Source: an uncultured Chthonomonas sp. (GTDB lineage Bacteria > Armatimonadota > Chthonomonadetes > Chthonomonadales > CAJBBX01). From it: DNA of 64,000 nt. Of the stretch, positions 36,758 to 44,970 are shown piece after piece. Below the pieces are notes generated by a model. It did no database searches. It was given only the letters and a program-made list of their open reading frames with translations, and had not been told where the DNA came from. Every line of letters begins with the position of its first letter. Position 1 is the first letter of the stretch. Made by a program: the position numbers and the translations under genes. Location of the stretch: the NCBI GenBank assembly GCA_903885605.1, contig CAISJD010000192.1:65063-129062 (forward strand). Direction: 5' to 3'.

Positions 36758-38131
36758 TCACCCCCGCTTCAGGGTCACGAGCACGGCAGCCTCGCCGGGG
36801 TAGTCCGGCGGCGTGATCTGGAGCGGGGCGCCTGTGGAGGTGCACGTGCGGTCGGTGACGGCGCCCGTCAGCGGCTGGGTCCATCGGACGCGGTACCTGC
36901 CCGCAGGCAGCGTGACGGTAAGGCCGCCGCCCGCGCCGCCGCAGATGTAGGCCGCGTACTGGGCGCCGGGCCTGGCCATGGCGAAGGCCTGCGCTGCGCC
37001 GTCGGCGGGCTTGAGCCAGGACGTGTCGGGCGCCACGGCGGCGAGGTCCAGCGCGTTCATGAAGCGCAGGAGCGTCGCCATCTGCTTGCGGAAGGCCGGC
37101 CCGCCGCTACCGGGCGTGGGCTCCTCCACGACCTCCGTGCCGTCCGGGTGCGCCACGGTGAAGGAGTAGTCCAGGTTGTTGTACATGCCCCCGCCGCTGA
37201 GCATGAAGGCCCACCCCTGGCGGCGGTAGGGTTCACCGGCGATGCCCTGGAAGCCCGTCTCGTCGCAGGTGACGATGCGCTTCAGGTCGGCGTTCTCGGC
37301 CACGGCCACGGGCGGCGACGTGTAGTGGAAGTTCAGGATCTGCACGTTGGGGTCAGGGTCGGTGACGCGGGCCGAGCCGTTGGCGATGTTCTGGGCGATG
37401 AGGTGCTTCCTGGGCAGGCGGCGCTCCTCGTCGGCGATGGCGTCCGATATGCGCCGCTGCCACGCCGCCGTGACGCCGCCGAAGTAGGGCTCGTTGCAGA
37501 TCTCGAAGAAGAGGTTGTCGTGGCGGTTCATCTCGCGGGTCAGCTTCCGGGCCAGCGCGATCTGCGCCTGCGTCAGGGCCTCCTCCTTCAGCGCGTAGAC
37601 CTCTTCGCGTCCACAGGTGCCCACGCCGTTCACGTTGTTGGCGGCCTTCATGGGGCTCAGGTTCCACATGCCGTCTCCGTAGAACGGGCAGAAGAAGGTC
37701 AGTTCCACGATCACGCCCCGCTTGCCGGCCTCGTTGACGAAGGCGTGCAGGCGCTCGAAGTATGCCGGGTCCCAGCGTGTGAGGTCGAACCTGGCGCCGC
37801 CGCCGGCATAGCCCTCGGTGGTTGACCGGGCCCAGGGGCAGATGAGCTTGCCGGGCGCGGGCGCCAGCGTGTTGTGGCGGATGCCGAAGTCGGCCGGGCT
37901 CTCGCAGTAGACGCCGGAGAAGATGCGCGTGTAGTTGAGCCCATCGGCCCTCAGGGCGGCGAGGTAGGTCCGGGCGTCCATCTCCAGGTTCAGCACGCCG
38001 CCATAGTGCTCGGCCGAGGTGACCAGCACGGTCGGCTTGCCCTTGTAGGTGAAGACGCGCGGGTTGGCCGGGTGCTGGGCGATAGGCCCGGAAGCCGCCG
38101 CCGCCAGTGCGGCCATGGATGCGATGAGCAT
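36758..38131 (-). CDS. Secreted GH5-like/cellulase-type glycoside hydrolase
   Basis: NPRVFTYKGKPTVLVTSAEHYGGVLNLEMDARTYLAALRADGLNYTRIFSGVY...RHDNLFFEICNEPYFGGV (acid/base NEP)...RIVTCDETGFQGIAGEPYRRQGWAFMLSGGGMYNNLDYSF. Confidence 0.75.
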   Translation of the reverse strand: MLIASMAALAAAASGPIAQHPANPRVFTYKGKPTVLVTSAEHYGGVLNLEMDARTYLAALRADGLNYTRIFSGVYCESPADFGIRHNTLAPAPGKLICPWARSTTEGYAGGGARFDLTRWDPAYFERLHAFVNEAGKRGVIVELTFFCPFYGDGMWNLSPMKAANNVNGVGTCGREEVYALKEEALTQAQIALARKLTREMNRHDNLFFEICNEPYFGGVTAAWQRRISDAIADEERRLPRKHLIAQNIANGSARVTDPDPNVQILNFHYTSPPVAVAENADLKRIVTCDETGFQGIAGEPYRRQGWAFMLSGGGMYNNLDYSFTVAHPDGTEVVEEPTPGSGGPAFRKQMATLLRFMNALDLAAVAPDTSWLKPADGAAQAFAMARPGAQYAAYICGGAGGGLTVTLPAGRYRVRWTQPLTGAVTDRTCTSTGAPLQITPPDYPGEAAVLVTLKRG

Positions 38132-38319
38132 GGATGTAACCTTTCCGTTGAGATGCAGCCTCGGGGCCTCGCCGGAAACGCGGCCCCCGCAGTGTGTAGT
38201 TACGCCTCAAGGCTCCGACCTCCTGCAAGGCCGAGGATCGGGTTGCGGAACGTGCTCCGGGGGTGCTATATCTGTTCATGCTGTACCGGTAGAGTCCACC
38301 ATGGCGGGAGAGCGGTCCC

Positions 38320-38919
38320 TTGGCGAAGCACGGAATACCCGGTGGCCCTTGTCTGTTGTTCGTTGACTACGAGAATGTCCAGACCCTCGACCTGGCGGCT
38401 CTGCCGGGCGACTGGCGGGTACGGGTGTTCGTTGGAAGCGCCCAGAAGAGCATCTCAATCACGACGGTGCTGGCAGCGCAGGCGTTGGGGCCGCGCCTTG
38501 AGTGGGTGCGAAGCGTCGATGGCGGCCCGAACGCCCTGGACTTCATCATCACGTACAGCCTTGGCGCCGAACTCGCCAGGTCGCCGGGCACGCCGTGCGT
38601 CGTCCTATCCAAGGACCGGGGCTATGACGCGCTCCTGAGCTACCTCAAGGCGCAGGGGCACACCTGTCGGCGGGTGAACAGCCAACTGGAGCTAGCCCCG
38701 CCGGCAGCCGCGGCGAACGTGCCCGACCTCAAGCGCATCACCGACAGCCTCGTCAAGGCCGGCAAGGCGCGTCCGCAGAAGAAGGAGACCCTGGCGAAGC
38801 ACATCGCCAACGTACTGCAGAAGCCGTTCAACGGCCCGGAGGTCCAGACGCTGATCGACATCCTCTTCCGCGATGGCTTTGTCAGCGAAACCGCCGGGCG
38901 GCTGTCGTACAGCCTGTAG
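38320..38919 (+). CDS. PIN/NYN-like nuclease-fold protein with C-terminal winged-helix/OST-HTH-like segment
   Basis: CLLFVDYENVQTLDLAALPGDWRVRVFVGSAQKSISI...DFIITYSLGAELARSPGTPCVVLSKDRGYDALLSYLKAQGHTCRRV; C-terminal TLAKHIANVLQKPFNGPEVQTLIDILFRDGFVSETAGRLSYSL. TTG start uncertain. Confidence 0.65.
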   Translation: MAKHGIPGGPCLLFVDYENVQTLDLAALPGDWRVRVFVGSAQKSISITTVLAAQALGPRLEWVRSVDGGPNALDFIITYSLGAELARSPGTPCVVLSKDRGYDALLSYLKAQGHTCRRVNSQLELAPPAAAANVPDLKRITDSLVKAGKARPQKKETLAKHIANVLQKPFNGPEVQTLIDILFRDGFVSETAGRLSYSL

Positions 38920-38992
38920 TCGCCAGGCTCCGTGGTGCGGCGCCCTGCCACGAACCGACAGCAGGGCGCGTTCGGTCCCCTCCGATGCACCA

Positions 38993-39022
38993 TTGACGGC
39001 GGCAGGCCGCCTGTGCTAGTAT
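38993..39022 (+). promoter_or_regulatory. Putative sigma70-like promoter of the Tat-oxidoreductase operon
   Basis: TTGACG - 18 bp - TAGTAT with TGc extended -10, about 80 nt before the start codon at 39104. Confidence 0.5.
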
Positions 39023-39027
39023 TAGGT

Positions 39028-39042
39028 CGATCGGTCAGATCG
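39028..39042. promoter_or_regulatory. Candidate operator palindrome CGATC-N5-GATCG overlapping the predicted transcription start
   Basis: CGATCggtcaGATCG immediately downstream of the -10; the operon's last gene is a TetR-family regulator. Confidence 0.4.
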
Positions 39043-39103
39043 GGGGCTCAATGGGTCCCGACGGCCGGTTCATCCAGTCTTGCCGGCATGGAGGGCACAC
39101 GGC

Positions 39104-40096
39104 ATGGGCGACGAGGCGTTCGATAGGCGTGAGTTTCTCGGGAAGGCGGCCAGGGTGTCGGCGTTGCTCGCCGCGGCGCCGGCGCTTGGGCTCGACGCGG
39201 CGGCGGCTCCCAGGGGGCCGCGGATCTCCTACTACAAGGACGGCCGGATCCACGTGACCGAGGTCGGCAAGCCGGAGGGTGCGCCCGTTACGACCGGGCA
39301 CTGGGACTTCAAGCCGTCATGGTCGAAGACCGGCAACAGGCTCGTCTTCTTCCGAAGGCTGAAAGACGATCCCGATGTGGCGAAGTGGATCACCCAGGTC
39401 TGCGTCATCGGCATCGGCGGCGATGGGTTCCACGCATTGACGGATGGAACACGCACGGAGTTCAACCCCACCTGGACGCGCGACGGGAGGAACACACCTG
39501 TCTGGAACCGGAGGAACCCGGTGACGGGGACCTACCAGATCATGCAGGGCGCCGTGGGCGGCAAGCCCGGCGAGGAGGTCGCCCTCACCGACGAGCGCCG
39601 CCATGCCTGGGTCTACTCGAGCCTCAGGGACGGTCGCCTTCTGGTTTCGTGCGACCACCCGCAGCAGGGGTACCGGTACTTCCTCATGGCGCGCAAGCCG
39701 GGCGGCGCGCACTCCTACGAGCCCATCGACTGCGACCTCGCTCGGAAGGGCCTGCTGGATCGGGTGAGCGTATCGCCGGACGAGACGCAGGTCTGCTTCG
39801 AGTTCCAGAACGGTTTCGAGTACAAGGACCCGGGCCGCACGCTCTACGTCGCGGGCTTTGACGCCGGGAAGCGGACCATCACAGGACCTCGGCCCATCGC
39901 CAACGAGGAGGGCAAGCCCTACTGGATCGCCTACCCGCGCTGGATCGATGGAGGAACGGCGATCGTCTACCACTCGCACGAGACGGGCATCGGCCGCCTC
40001 CACGCCTACACGCTGCGCGACGGCTCGACCAGGCAGGTCTCCACCGCGCCGGGCTCGGACTACCGGTACCCGCACGGGGAGGCCGCGCCGTGCTGA
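39104..40096 (+). CDS. Tat-exported WD40-like/TolB-like beta-propeller protein
   Basis: MGDEAFDRREFLGKAARVSALLAAAPALGLDAAAA (twin-Arg); propeller segments GHWDFKPSWSKTGNRLVFFRR, FNPTWTRDGRNTPVW, RVSVSPDETQVCFEFQ. Confidence 0.75.
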   Translation: MGDEAFDRREFLGKAARVSALLAAAPALGLDAAAAPRGPRISYYKDGRIHVTEVGKPEGAPVTTGHWDFKPSWSKTGNRLVFFRRLKDDPDVAKWITQVCVIGIGGDGFHALTDGTRTEFNPTWTRDGRNTPVWNRRNPVTGTYQIMQGAVGGKPGEEVALTDERRHAWVYSSLRDGRLLVSCDHPQQGYRYFLMARKPGGAHSYEPIDCDLARKGLLDRVSVSPDETQVCFEFQNGFEYKDPGRTLYVAGFDAGKRTITGPRPIANEEGKPYWIAYPRWIDGGTAIVYHSHETGIGRLHAYTLRDGSTRQVSTAPGSDYRYPHGEAAPC

Positions 40097-40118
40097 CCCA
40101 TCGATGGAAGCAGAGCGT

Positions 40119-41168
40119 ATGAGCGCAGGTCTGGGTCGCCGGGAACTCCTGGCAGGCACGGTGGGCGCCGCCGTCGCGGGCAGCATGGCCCTTGCGGCGG
40201 GCTGCAGCAGTGAAGGGGCCGACAGGGGCGAAGGGGCCGCCAACGGTAAGGCATTGCCGCCGCTCCCCGCGCGCAAGCTCGGCAAGACCGGGCTGAAGCT
40301 CCCCATCCTCGGGTATGGCGGCGCGGCGTTGCCGAGCACCTGGGGAAATCCGCTCTCCATCGAGGAGCGCGTCCTCCTGGTGCGCTATGCCTACGACAGG
40401 GGCATCCGGTACTTTGACACCGCCGTGAACTATATGGAAAGCCAGCCCATCATCGGCGAGGCTCTAAGGGACCGTCGCAAGGATGTCTGCCTCGTCACCA
40501 AGGTGGAGTGCACCGAGCCGGGCGAGGTCCGCCGGTCCGTCGAGCGCTCGCTGAAGGAGCTTCAGACGGACCACGTGGAGATCCTCGTGATGCACGGAAC
40601 GCCGGGCATCGAGCAGATGAGCGTGCGGCAGGCGATGGCGGTCCACGCCGAACTGGTGAAGCTCCGCGACGAGAAGGTCATACGGTTCATCGGGATGTCG
40701 GCTCACGGCTACTTCGACAAGGCGCTGACCCTCATCAACACCGGCGGGTTCGACCAGTGCATGCTGTCGTTCGGGTACGTTCCGCGGGGCCTTGACCAGA
40801 TCTGGTCCGATCGGCAGACCCGGCTACGCGATGACTGCATCGCCAGAGCGGACCAGAAGGGCATGGGCATCGTCGCGATGAAGGTGGTCGGAGCCGGCAT
40901 GCTGGGCTCCTGGTCGCAGACCATCGTCCCGGGCTATGACCCGCAGAGCCTGGCGAAGCTGCCCGGCGCGGCCATTCGGTGGGCGCTCCAGGACCGGCGG
41001 ATCGACCTCCTGTGCATCGGCATGCGCCTCAAGGAGGAGATCGACGCCAATATCAAGACCGTGGCAGGCAAGCACGCCTATACAGACGATGATCGTCGGC
41101 TGTTGTCGGAGTTCGCCGTGAGCCTCTACCGGAGTGATGCCGTGAAGGCCATGAGGATCGAGCGTTGA
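40119..41168 (+). CDS. Aldo/keto reductase with Tat signal and lipobox
   Basis: MSAGLGRRELLAGTVGAAVAGSMALAAGCSSEG; AKR core LPARKLGKTGLKLPILGYGGAALP...YDRGIRYFDTAVNYMESQPIIGEALRDRRKDVCLVTKVE...LKELQTDHVEILVMHG. Alternative start 40104. Confidence 0.88.
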   Translation: MSAGLGRRELLAGTVGAAVAGSMALAAGCSSEGADRGEGAANGKALPPLPARKLGKTGLKLPILGYGGAALPSTWGNPLSIEERVLLVRYAYDRGIRYFDTAVNYMESQPIIGEALRDRRKDVCLVTKVECTEPGEVRRSVERSLKELQTDHVEILVMHGTPGIEQMSVRQAMAVHAELVKLRDEKVIRFIGMSAHGYFDKALTLINTGGFDQCMLSFGYVPRGLDQIWSDRQTRLRDDCIARADQKGMGIVAMKVVGAGMLGSWSQTIVPGYDPQSLAKLPGAAIRWALQDRRIDLLCIGMRLKEEIDANIKTVAGKHAYTDDDRRLLSEFAVSLYRSDAVKAMRIER

Positions 41169-41821
41169 CGCGGCCACCATGCTGGAAACCGGGCATGCCG
41201 CCGGCTGCCAGGCTGCGCGACAAGGGTGAGCTTTCGTTCATTGAGAAGGCCCGGCGCGCCCAGATCGTCGAGTGCGCCATCGAGACGATCGCGTCCGTCG
41301 GTTGCGCTCGGGCGTCGCTGGCGCAGATCGCCGAGCGCGCCGGCATCAGCAAGGGCGTGATCTCGTACCATTTCGCCGGGAAGGCGGAGCTGATCGAGCA
41401 GGTCGTCGATGCGGTCTACGCGGCCGCGGGCTCGTTCATGGCGCCCCGCGTCGAGCATGAGCCGACCGTTGCCGGGATGCTGCGGGCCTACATCGAGTCG
41501 AACCTCCAGTTCATGCGGTCGCACCGGACGCATATGCTGGCGCTCATCGACATCTGGGCCAACTTCCGCCCCAGGGACGGCGAGCCGTCGCCCCTTGCGG
41601 CGCTTCACCAGACCGGCCTGACGCACCTCGAGGGGCTTCTGGCCTATGGGCAGGAGCAGGGCGAGTTCCGCCGGTTCGCCCCGTGCGTGATGGCCCTCGT
41701 CATCCGCAAGGCGATCGACGAGGTGGCCTATCAGATCGCTACGCAGGACGATTTCGACCTGGACGCTTACGCGCACGAGCTTGTGGTCCTCTTCGATCGG
41801 GCCACTAGCCGGGACGAGTAG
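41165..41821 (+). CDS. TetR/AcrR family transcriptional regulator
   Basis: EKARRAQIVECAIETIASVGCARASLAQIAERAGISKGVISYHFAGKAELIEQVV; TTG start overlaps the upstream stop by 4 nt. Confidence 0.9.
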   Translation: MTRPPCWKPGMPPAARLRDKGELSFIEKARRAQIVECAIETIASVGCARASLAQIAERAGISKGVISYHFAGKAELIEQVVDAVYAAAGSFMAPRVEHEPTVAGMLRAYIESNLQFMRSHRTHMLALIDIWANFRPRDGEPSPLAALHQTGLTHLEGLLAYGQEQGEFRRFAPCVMALVIRKAIDEVAYQIATQDDFDLDAYAHELVVLFDRATSRDE

Positions 41822-41927
41822 CGAAACCCGGAGGGCCTGACCGGGGTACTAGTTGCGTACGGCCGCGCTGGACGCGGTGTGAGGCTCGGGCTCGTCATCG
41901 TCGAGGAGGCCCGGCAGGGAGAGTAAT

Positions 41928-43262
41928 ATGCGTGTGCCGGTCCTCTGTGTCGTGGCTGCGGCCTGCCTGTGCCTCGCGGTCGGTCCCGCGGCGGTGGCCC
42001 AGAACCCTCCCGCCCCTCCCGCCGTGGCCCCAGCGGCACAGCCCGCCGCCGAGCGGGTGATCGTGGACATCGGCGCCGAAGGCGTCTCGGTGGCCGCGGC
42101 CGGGGTCGACGCGCATGAGTTCTTCAACCGGTACGCCCGCAAGACCGGCCTGCAGATCATGATCGACGACACGGTCAAGCGGACCATCACGGTGAACCTG
42201 ACCCACCGCAAGGCCGGCGATATCCTCGACACCGTGGTCAGCGCCTACGGCCTCGCCTGCCGCCAGGTGAAGGGCATCTTCATGATCAGCGAGGGCATCC
42301 CGAAGACGCCCTCCTCCTACCTCCTCAGCGATATCGACTCGATCAGCACGCAGTACGTCCTGGCGCCCAACGCCAAGTCGCTCCTGCCGGTCTTCCTGCA
42401 GGACCACGTGAAGACGAACCCCGAGCAGAACTCCGTGATCCTCTCGGCGCCACCGGACGTGCTTCGCAAGTTCCGCGAGGATATCCGCCAGTTCGACATC
42501 CCCGCCTCGCAGATCATGATCGACGTGCTCATGGTGGAGTTCACCGACAGCGGAGCCCGCGAGTTCTCGCTGAAGTGGGACTGGACCAACGCCACGCGGC
42601 AGGTCTCCGTGGACACGCCGGCAGGCAGCCTCTTCTACCGGACGCTGGTGACGCTTCCCGACGCCTTCAGCGCGGGCCTCAAGTCGTTGGTGACGCAGGG
42701 CAAGGCCCGCGTGAAGGCCAACCCGCGCATCGCCACCGTGAGCGGCCAGAAGGCGGGCATCTTCATCGGCAAGCAGCGCTACCTGAGCACGCCCGTGGCG
42801 ATCACCGGTGGCTCCGACGGCTCGATGATCCAGACCAACTCCATCGACGCCGGCGTCCGGCTGGACATGACGCCCTTCACCGGCGGCGAGGGCGAGATCA
42901 TCATCGATATCCACCCGGAGATCAGTGTCCTCAGCGCCCTGGACCCAAAGACCGGCCTGCCCGACCGTAGCACGCGCCGGGCCAACACCACCGTCCGCGT
43001 CCGCGACGGCGAGACGGTGATCCTCGGCGGCCTCACGCAGCAGGAGACCATCAGCACCCGCACGCGCATGCCGATCCTCGGCGACCTGCCTCTCCTCGGT
43101 CCGCTCTTCCGCTCCACGGACTCGAAGGAGTCCAGCACCGAGATGGCCATCTTCATCACGCCGCGCATCCTCTCAACCACCGGCCACCTGCCCGCCGAGG
43201 AGGAGAAGAAGCTGCGCGAGCGCTTCCTGCAGGGCGACGCGCCCAAGGGCAAGGCGCCGTAG
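41928..43262 (+). CDS. Secretin-like protein (GspD/PilQ family), paralogue 1
   Basis: HEFFNRYARKTGLQIMIDDTVKRTITVNLTHRKAGDILDTVVSAYGL; C-term NTTVRVRDGETVILGGLTQQETISTRTRMPILGDLPLLGPLFRSTDSKESSTEMAIFITPRIL. Confidence 0.85.
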   Translation: MRVPVLCVVAAACLCLAVGPAAVAQNPPAPPAVAPAAQPAAERVIVDIGAEGVSVAAAGVDAHEFFNRYARKTGLQIMIDDTVKRTITVNLTHRKAGDILDTVVSAYGLACRQVKGIFMISEGIPKTPSSYLLSDIDSISTQYVLAPNAKSLLPVFLQDHVKTNPEQNSVILSAPPDVLRKFREDIRQFDIPASQIMIDVLMVEFTDSGAREFSLKWDWTNATRQVSVDTPAGSLFYRTLVTLPDAFSAGLKSLVTQGKARVKANPRIATVSGQKAGIFIGKQRYLSTPVAITGGSDGSMIQTNSIDAGVRLDMTPFTGGEGEIIIDIHPEISVLSALDPKTGLPDRSTRRANTTVRVRDGETVILGGLTQQETISTRTRMPILGDLPLLGPLFRSTDSKESSTEMAIFITPRILSTTGHLPAEEEKKLRERFLQGDAPKGKAP

Positions 43263-43263
43263 C

Positions 43264-44961
43264 GTGACCTGGAGGCGGCTCTTCCCGGCGGCCCTGTTGC
43301 TCCTCGCCTGCGCGCCCGCGCACGCCCAGCGCGTCTACTGCAACATCACGTCCATCGAATCGGTGCGGCGCGGCAACGCCGTGCAGGTGACGATCCGGGC
43401 CGACGGCCTCATGCGCGTCGTGGCCGATCCGGGCATCTTCTTCGACCTGGAGGCGGCGCAGAAAGGGCAGTGGGACAAGCTCCACCGGCTCATCGACACG
43501 GTGCCGATCTGGGTCACCAACGCCCGGTCGCAGGTGGGCAGCTTCGCCAACGTGGGCGTCTACCCGGTGAGCCATGTGGAGGCTTCGGTACCCGTGGGCG
43601 CCCAGGACGGCATCGGCCTGGAGCTTCGCGTCAGCCTGCTGACGCCGGGCGTCGTCTCGCTCTTCAAGTCCGGCAACGAGAACTGGGAGACCGGCGGCAA
43701 CGAGCTGCCGGTGCCCAAGATATCGCTCGAGGTGAGCCAGGACCAGCGCTCCATCGTGATCCTCGTGACCAGCGACCGCCGCACCCAGCCGCCCGCCGTG
43801 CGGCGCAAGGCCGCGCCCGGCGATCCGCACGAGCTGGAGGTGACGGGCGGGCCGGAGCGCATCTCGGTGCAGGCCCTGAACGGCGACCTGCGCGAGCTGC
43901 TGGCGCGCATCGGGGCCGCGGCGGGCACGACGATGCTGGTGGACCCCGGCGTCGACCGGCAGGTGAGCATGCGGCTGGACGACGCGCCCGTGGCCGACGC
44001 CCTGGACGCCATCGCGATGGCCTACGGCCTCGCCCTGGAGCGCCGGGACGGGACCGTGCGCGTGGCGGACGGCGGCTCCGCGGGCATGGCCGCCTACGAC
44101 GTGGAGGCGCTGGAGACCGTGCGCGTGCGGCACGGCTCGGCGGTCGCCATCCGCAACAGCCTGCCGGAGTTCCTGCTCCGCTACATCCACGCCAACCCGG
44201 GTGAGAACGCGCTCAGCGTCTTCGGGCCGCCGAACCTGGTGCGGAGGCTGCGTGAGGACATCGGCCGCCTGGACAGGCCCGTCGCCCAGATCGAGGTAAC
44301 CGCCACCACCGTGGAGTACAACCGGTCCGACGACCTGGAGGCGCTGCCCGAGCTACGGGGACTGGGGGCCTTCGGCGACCTGGCGGCATCGCCCGACGCC
44401 GCAGGCATCCGGTACACCAGCCTCGGCGCGCTCGAGGCGGACTTCAGCGCCCGGCTGCGAGCCCTGGGCAGCCAGGGGCGGGTGCGCATCAAGTCCGAGC
44501 CCAAGGCGGTCGTCCTCAGCGGGAAGTCCGCCTCGCTGTTCGCGGGGCAGCAGAAGTACATCAAGGCGATCACCTACAACACGTTTGTGAATGCCTACGA
44601 TACGGTCCTGATGCCGGTGGAGGTGGGCGCGCGCCTCACGGTATCGGCCACGGCAGGCGGCGGCGGCTCGATCCTGCTGGGCGTGATGCCGCAGGTGAGC
44701 AACATCGTTGAGCTTGACCCGGCAACCGGCGCTCCCACCGTCGCCACGCGCATCGCCGTGGCGCAGATGCGCATCCAGGGCGGCGAGACCCTCTTCATCG
44801 GCGGCCTCGACATCGCCCAGGACGAGCCCGCGCGCACTCGGATACCCCTGCTGGGCGATCTTCCGCTGATCGGCCGGCTGTTCACTCGCCACGGCGCTCG
44901 CCGAGCGGAGACCCGATTGGGTGTCTTCGTTACGGCCCGCGTGCTTCCGGACGCCACTTAG
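43264..44961 (+). CDS. Secretin-like protein, paralogue 2 (AMIN-like N-terminus)
   Basis: RVYCNITSIESVRRGNAVQVTIRADGLMRVV...; C-term MRIQGGETLFIGGLDIAQDEPARTRIPLLGDLPLIGRLFTRHGARRAETRLGVFVTARVLPD; starts 1 nt after the upstream stop. Confidence 0.8.
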   Translation: MTWRRLFPAALLLLACAPAHAQRVYCNITSIESVRRGNAVQVTIRADGLMRVVADPGIFFDLEAAQKGQWDKLHRLIDTVPIWVTNARSQVGSFANVGVYPVSHVEASVPVGAQDGIGLELRVSLLTPGVVSLFKSGNENWETGGNELPVPKISLEVSQDQRSIVILVTSDRRTQPPAVRRKAAPGDPHELEVTGGPERISVQALNGDLRELLARIGAAAGTTMLVDPGVDRQVSMRLDDAPVADALDAIAMAYGLALERRDGTVRVADGGSAGMAAYDVEALETVRVRHGSAVAIRNSLPEFLLRYIHANPGENALSVFGPPNLVRRLREDIGRLDRPVAQIEVTATTVEYNRSDDLEALPELRGLGAFGDLAASPDAAGIRYTSLGALEADFSARLRALGSQGRVRIKSEPKAVVLSGKSASLFAGQQKYIKAITYNTFVNAYDTVLMPVEVGARLTVSATAGGGGSILLGVMPQVSNIVELDPATGAPTVATRIAVAQMRIQGGETLFIGGLDIAQDEPARTRIPLLGDLPLIGRLFTRHGARRAETRLGVFVTARVLPDAT

Positions 44962-44970
44962 GAGAACCCC

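Noticed and set aside
20895-38131. Classic Bacteroidetes-type polysaccharide utilisation locus
   Set aside because: No SusC/SusD-like pair, no hybrid two-component sensor or ECF/anti-sigma pair in the block.
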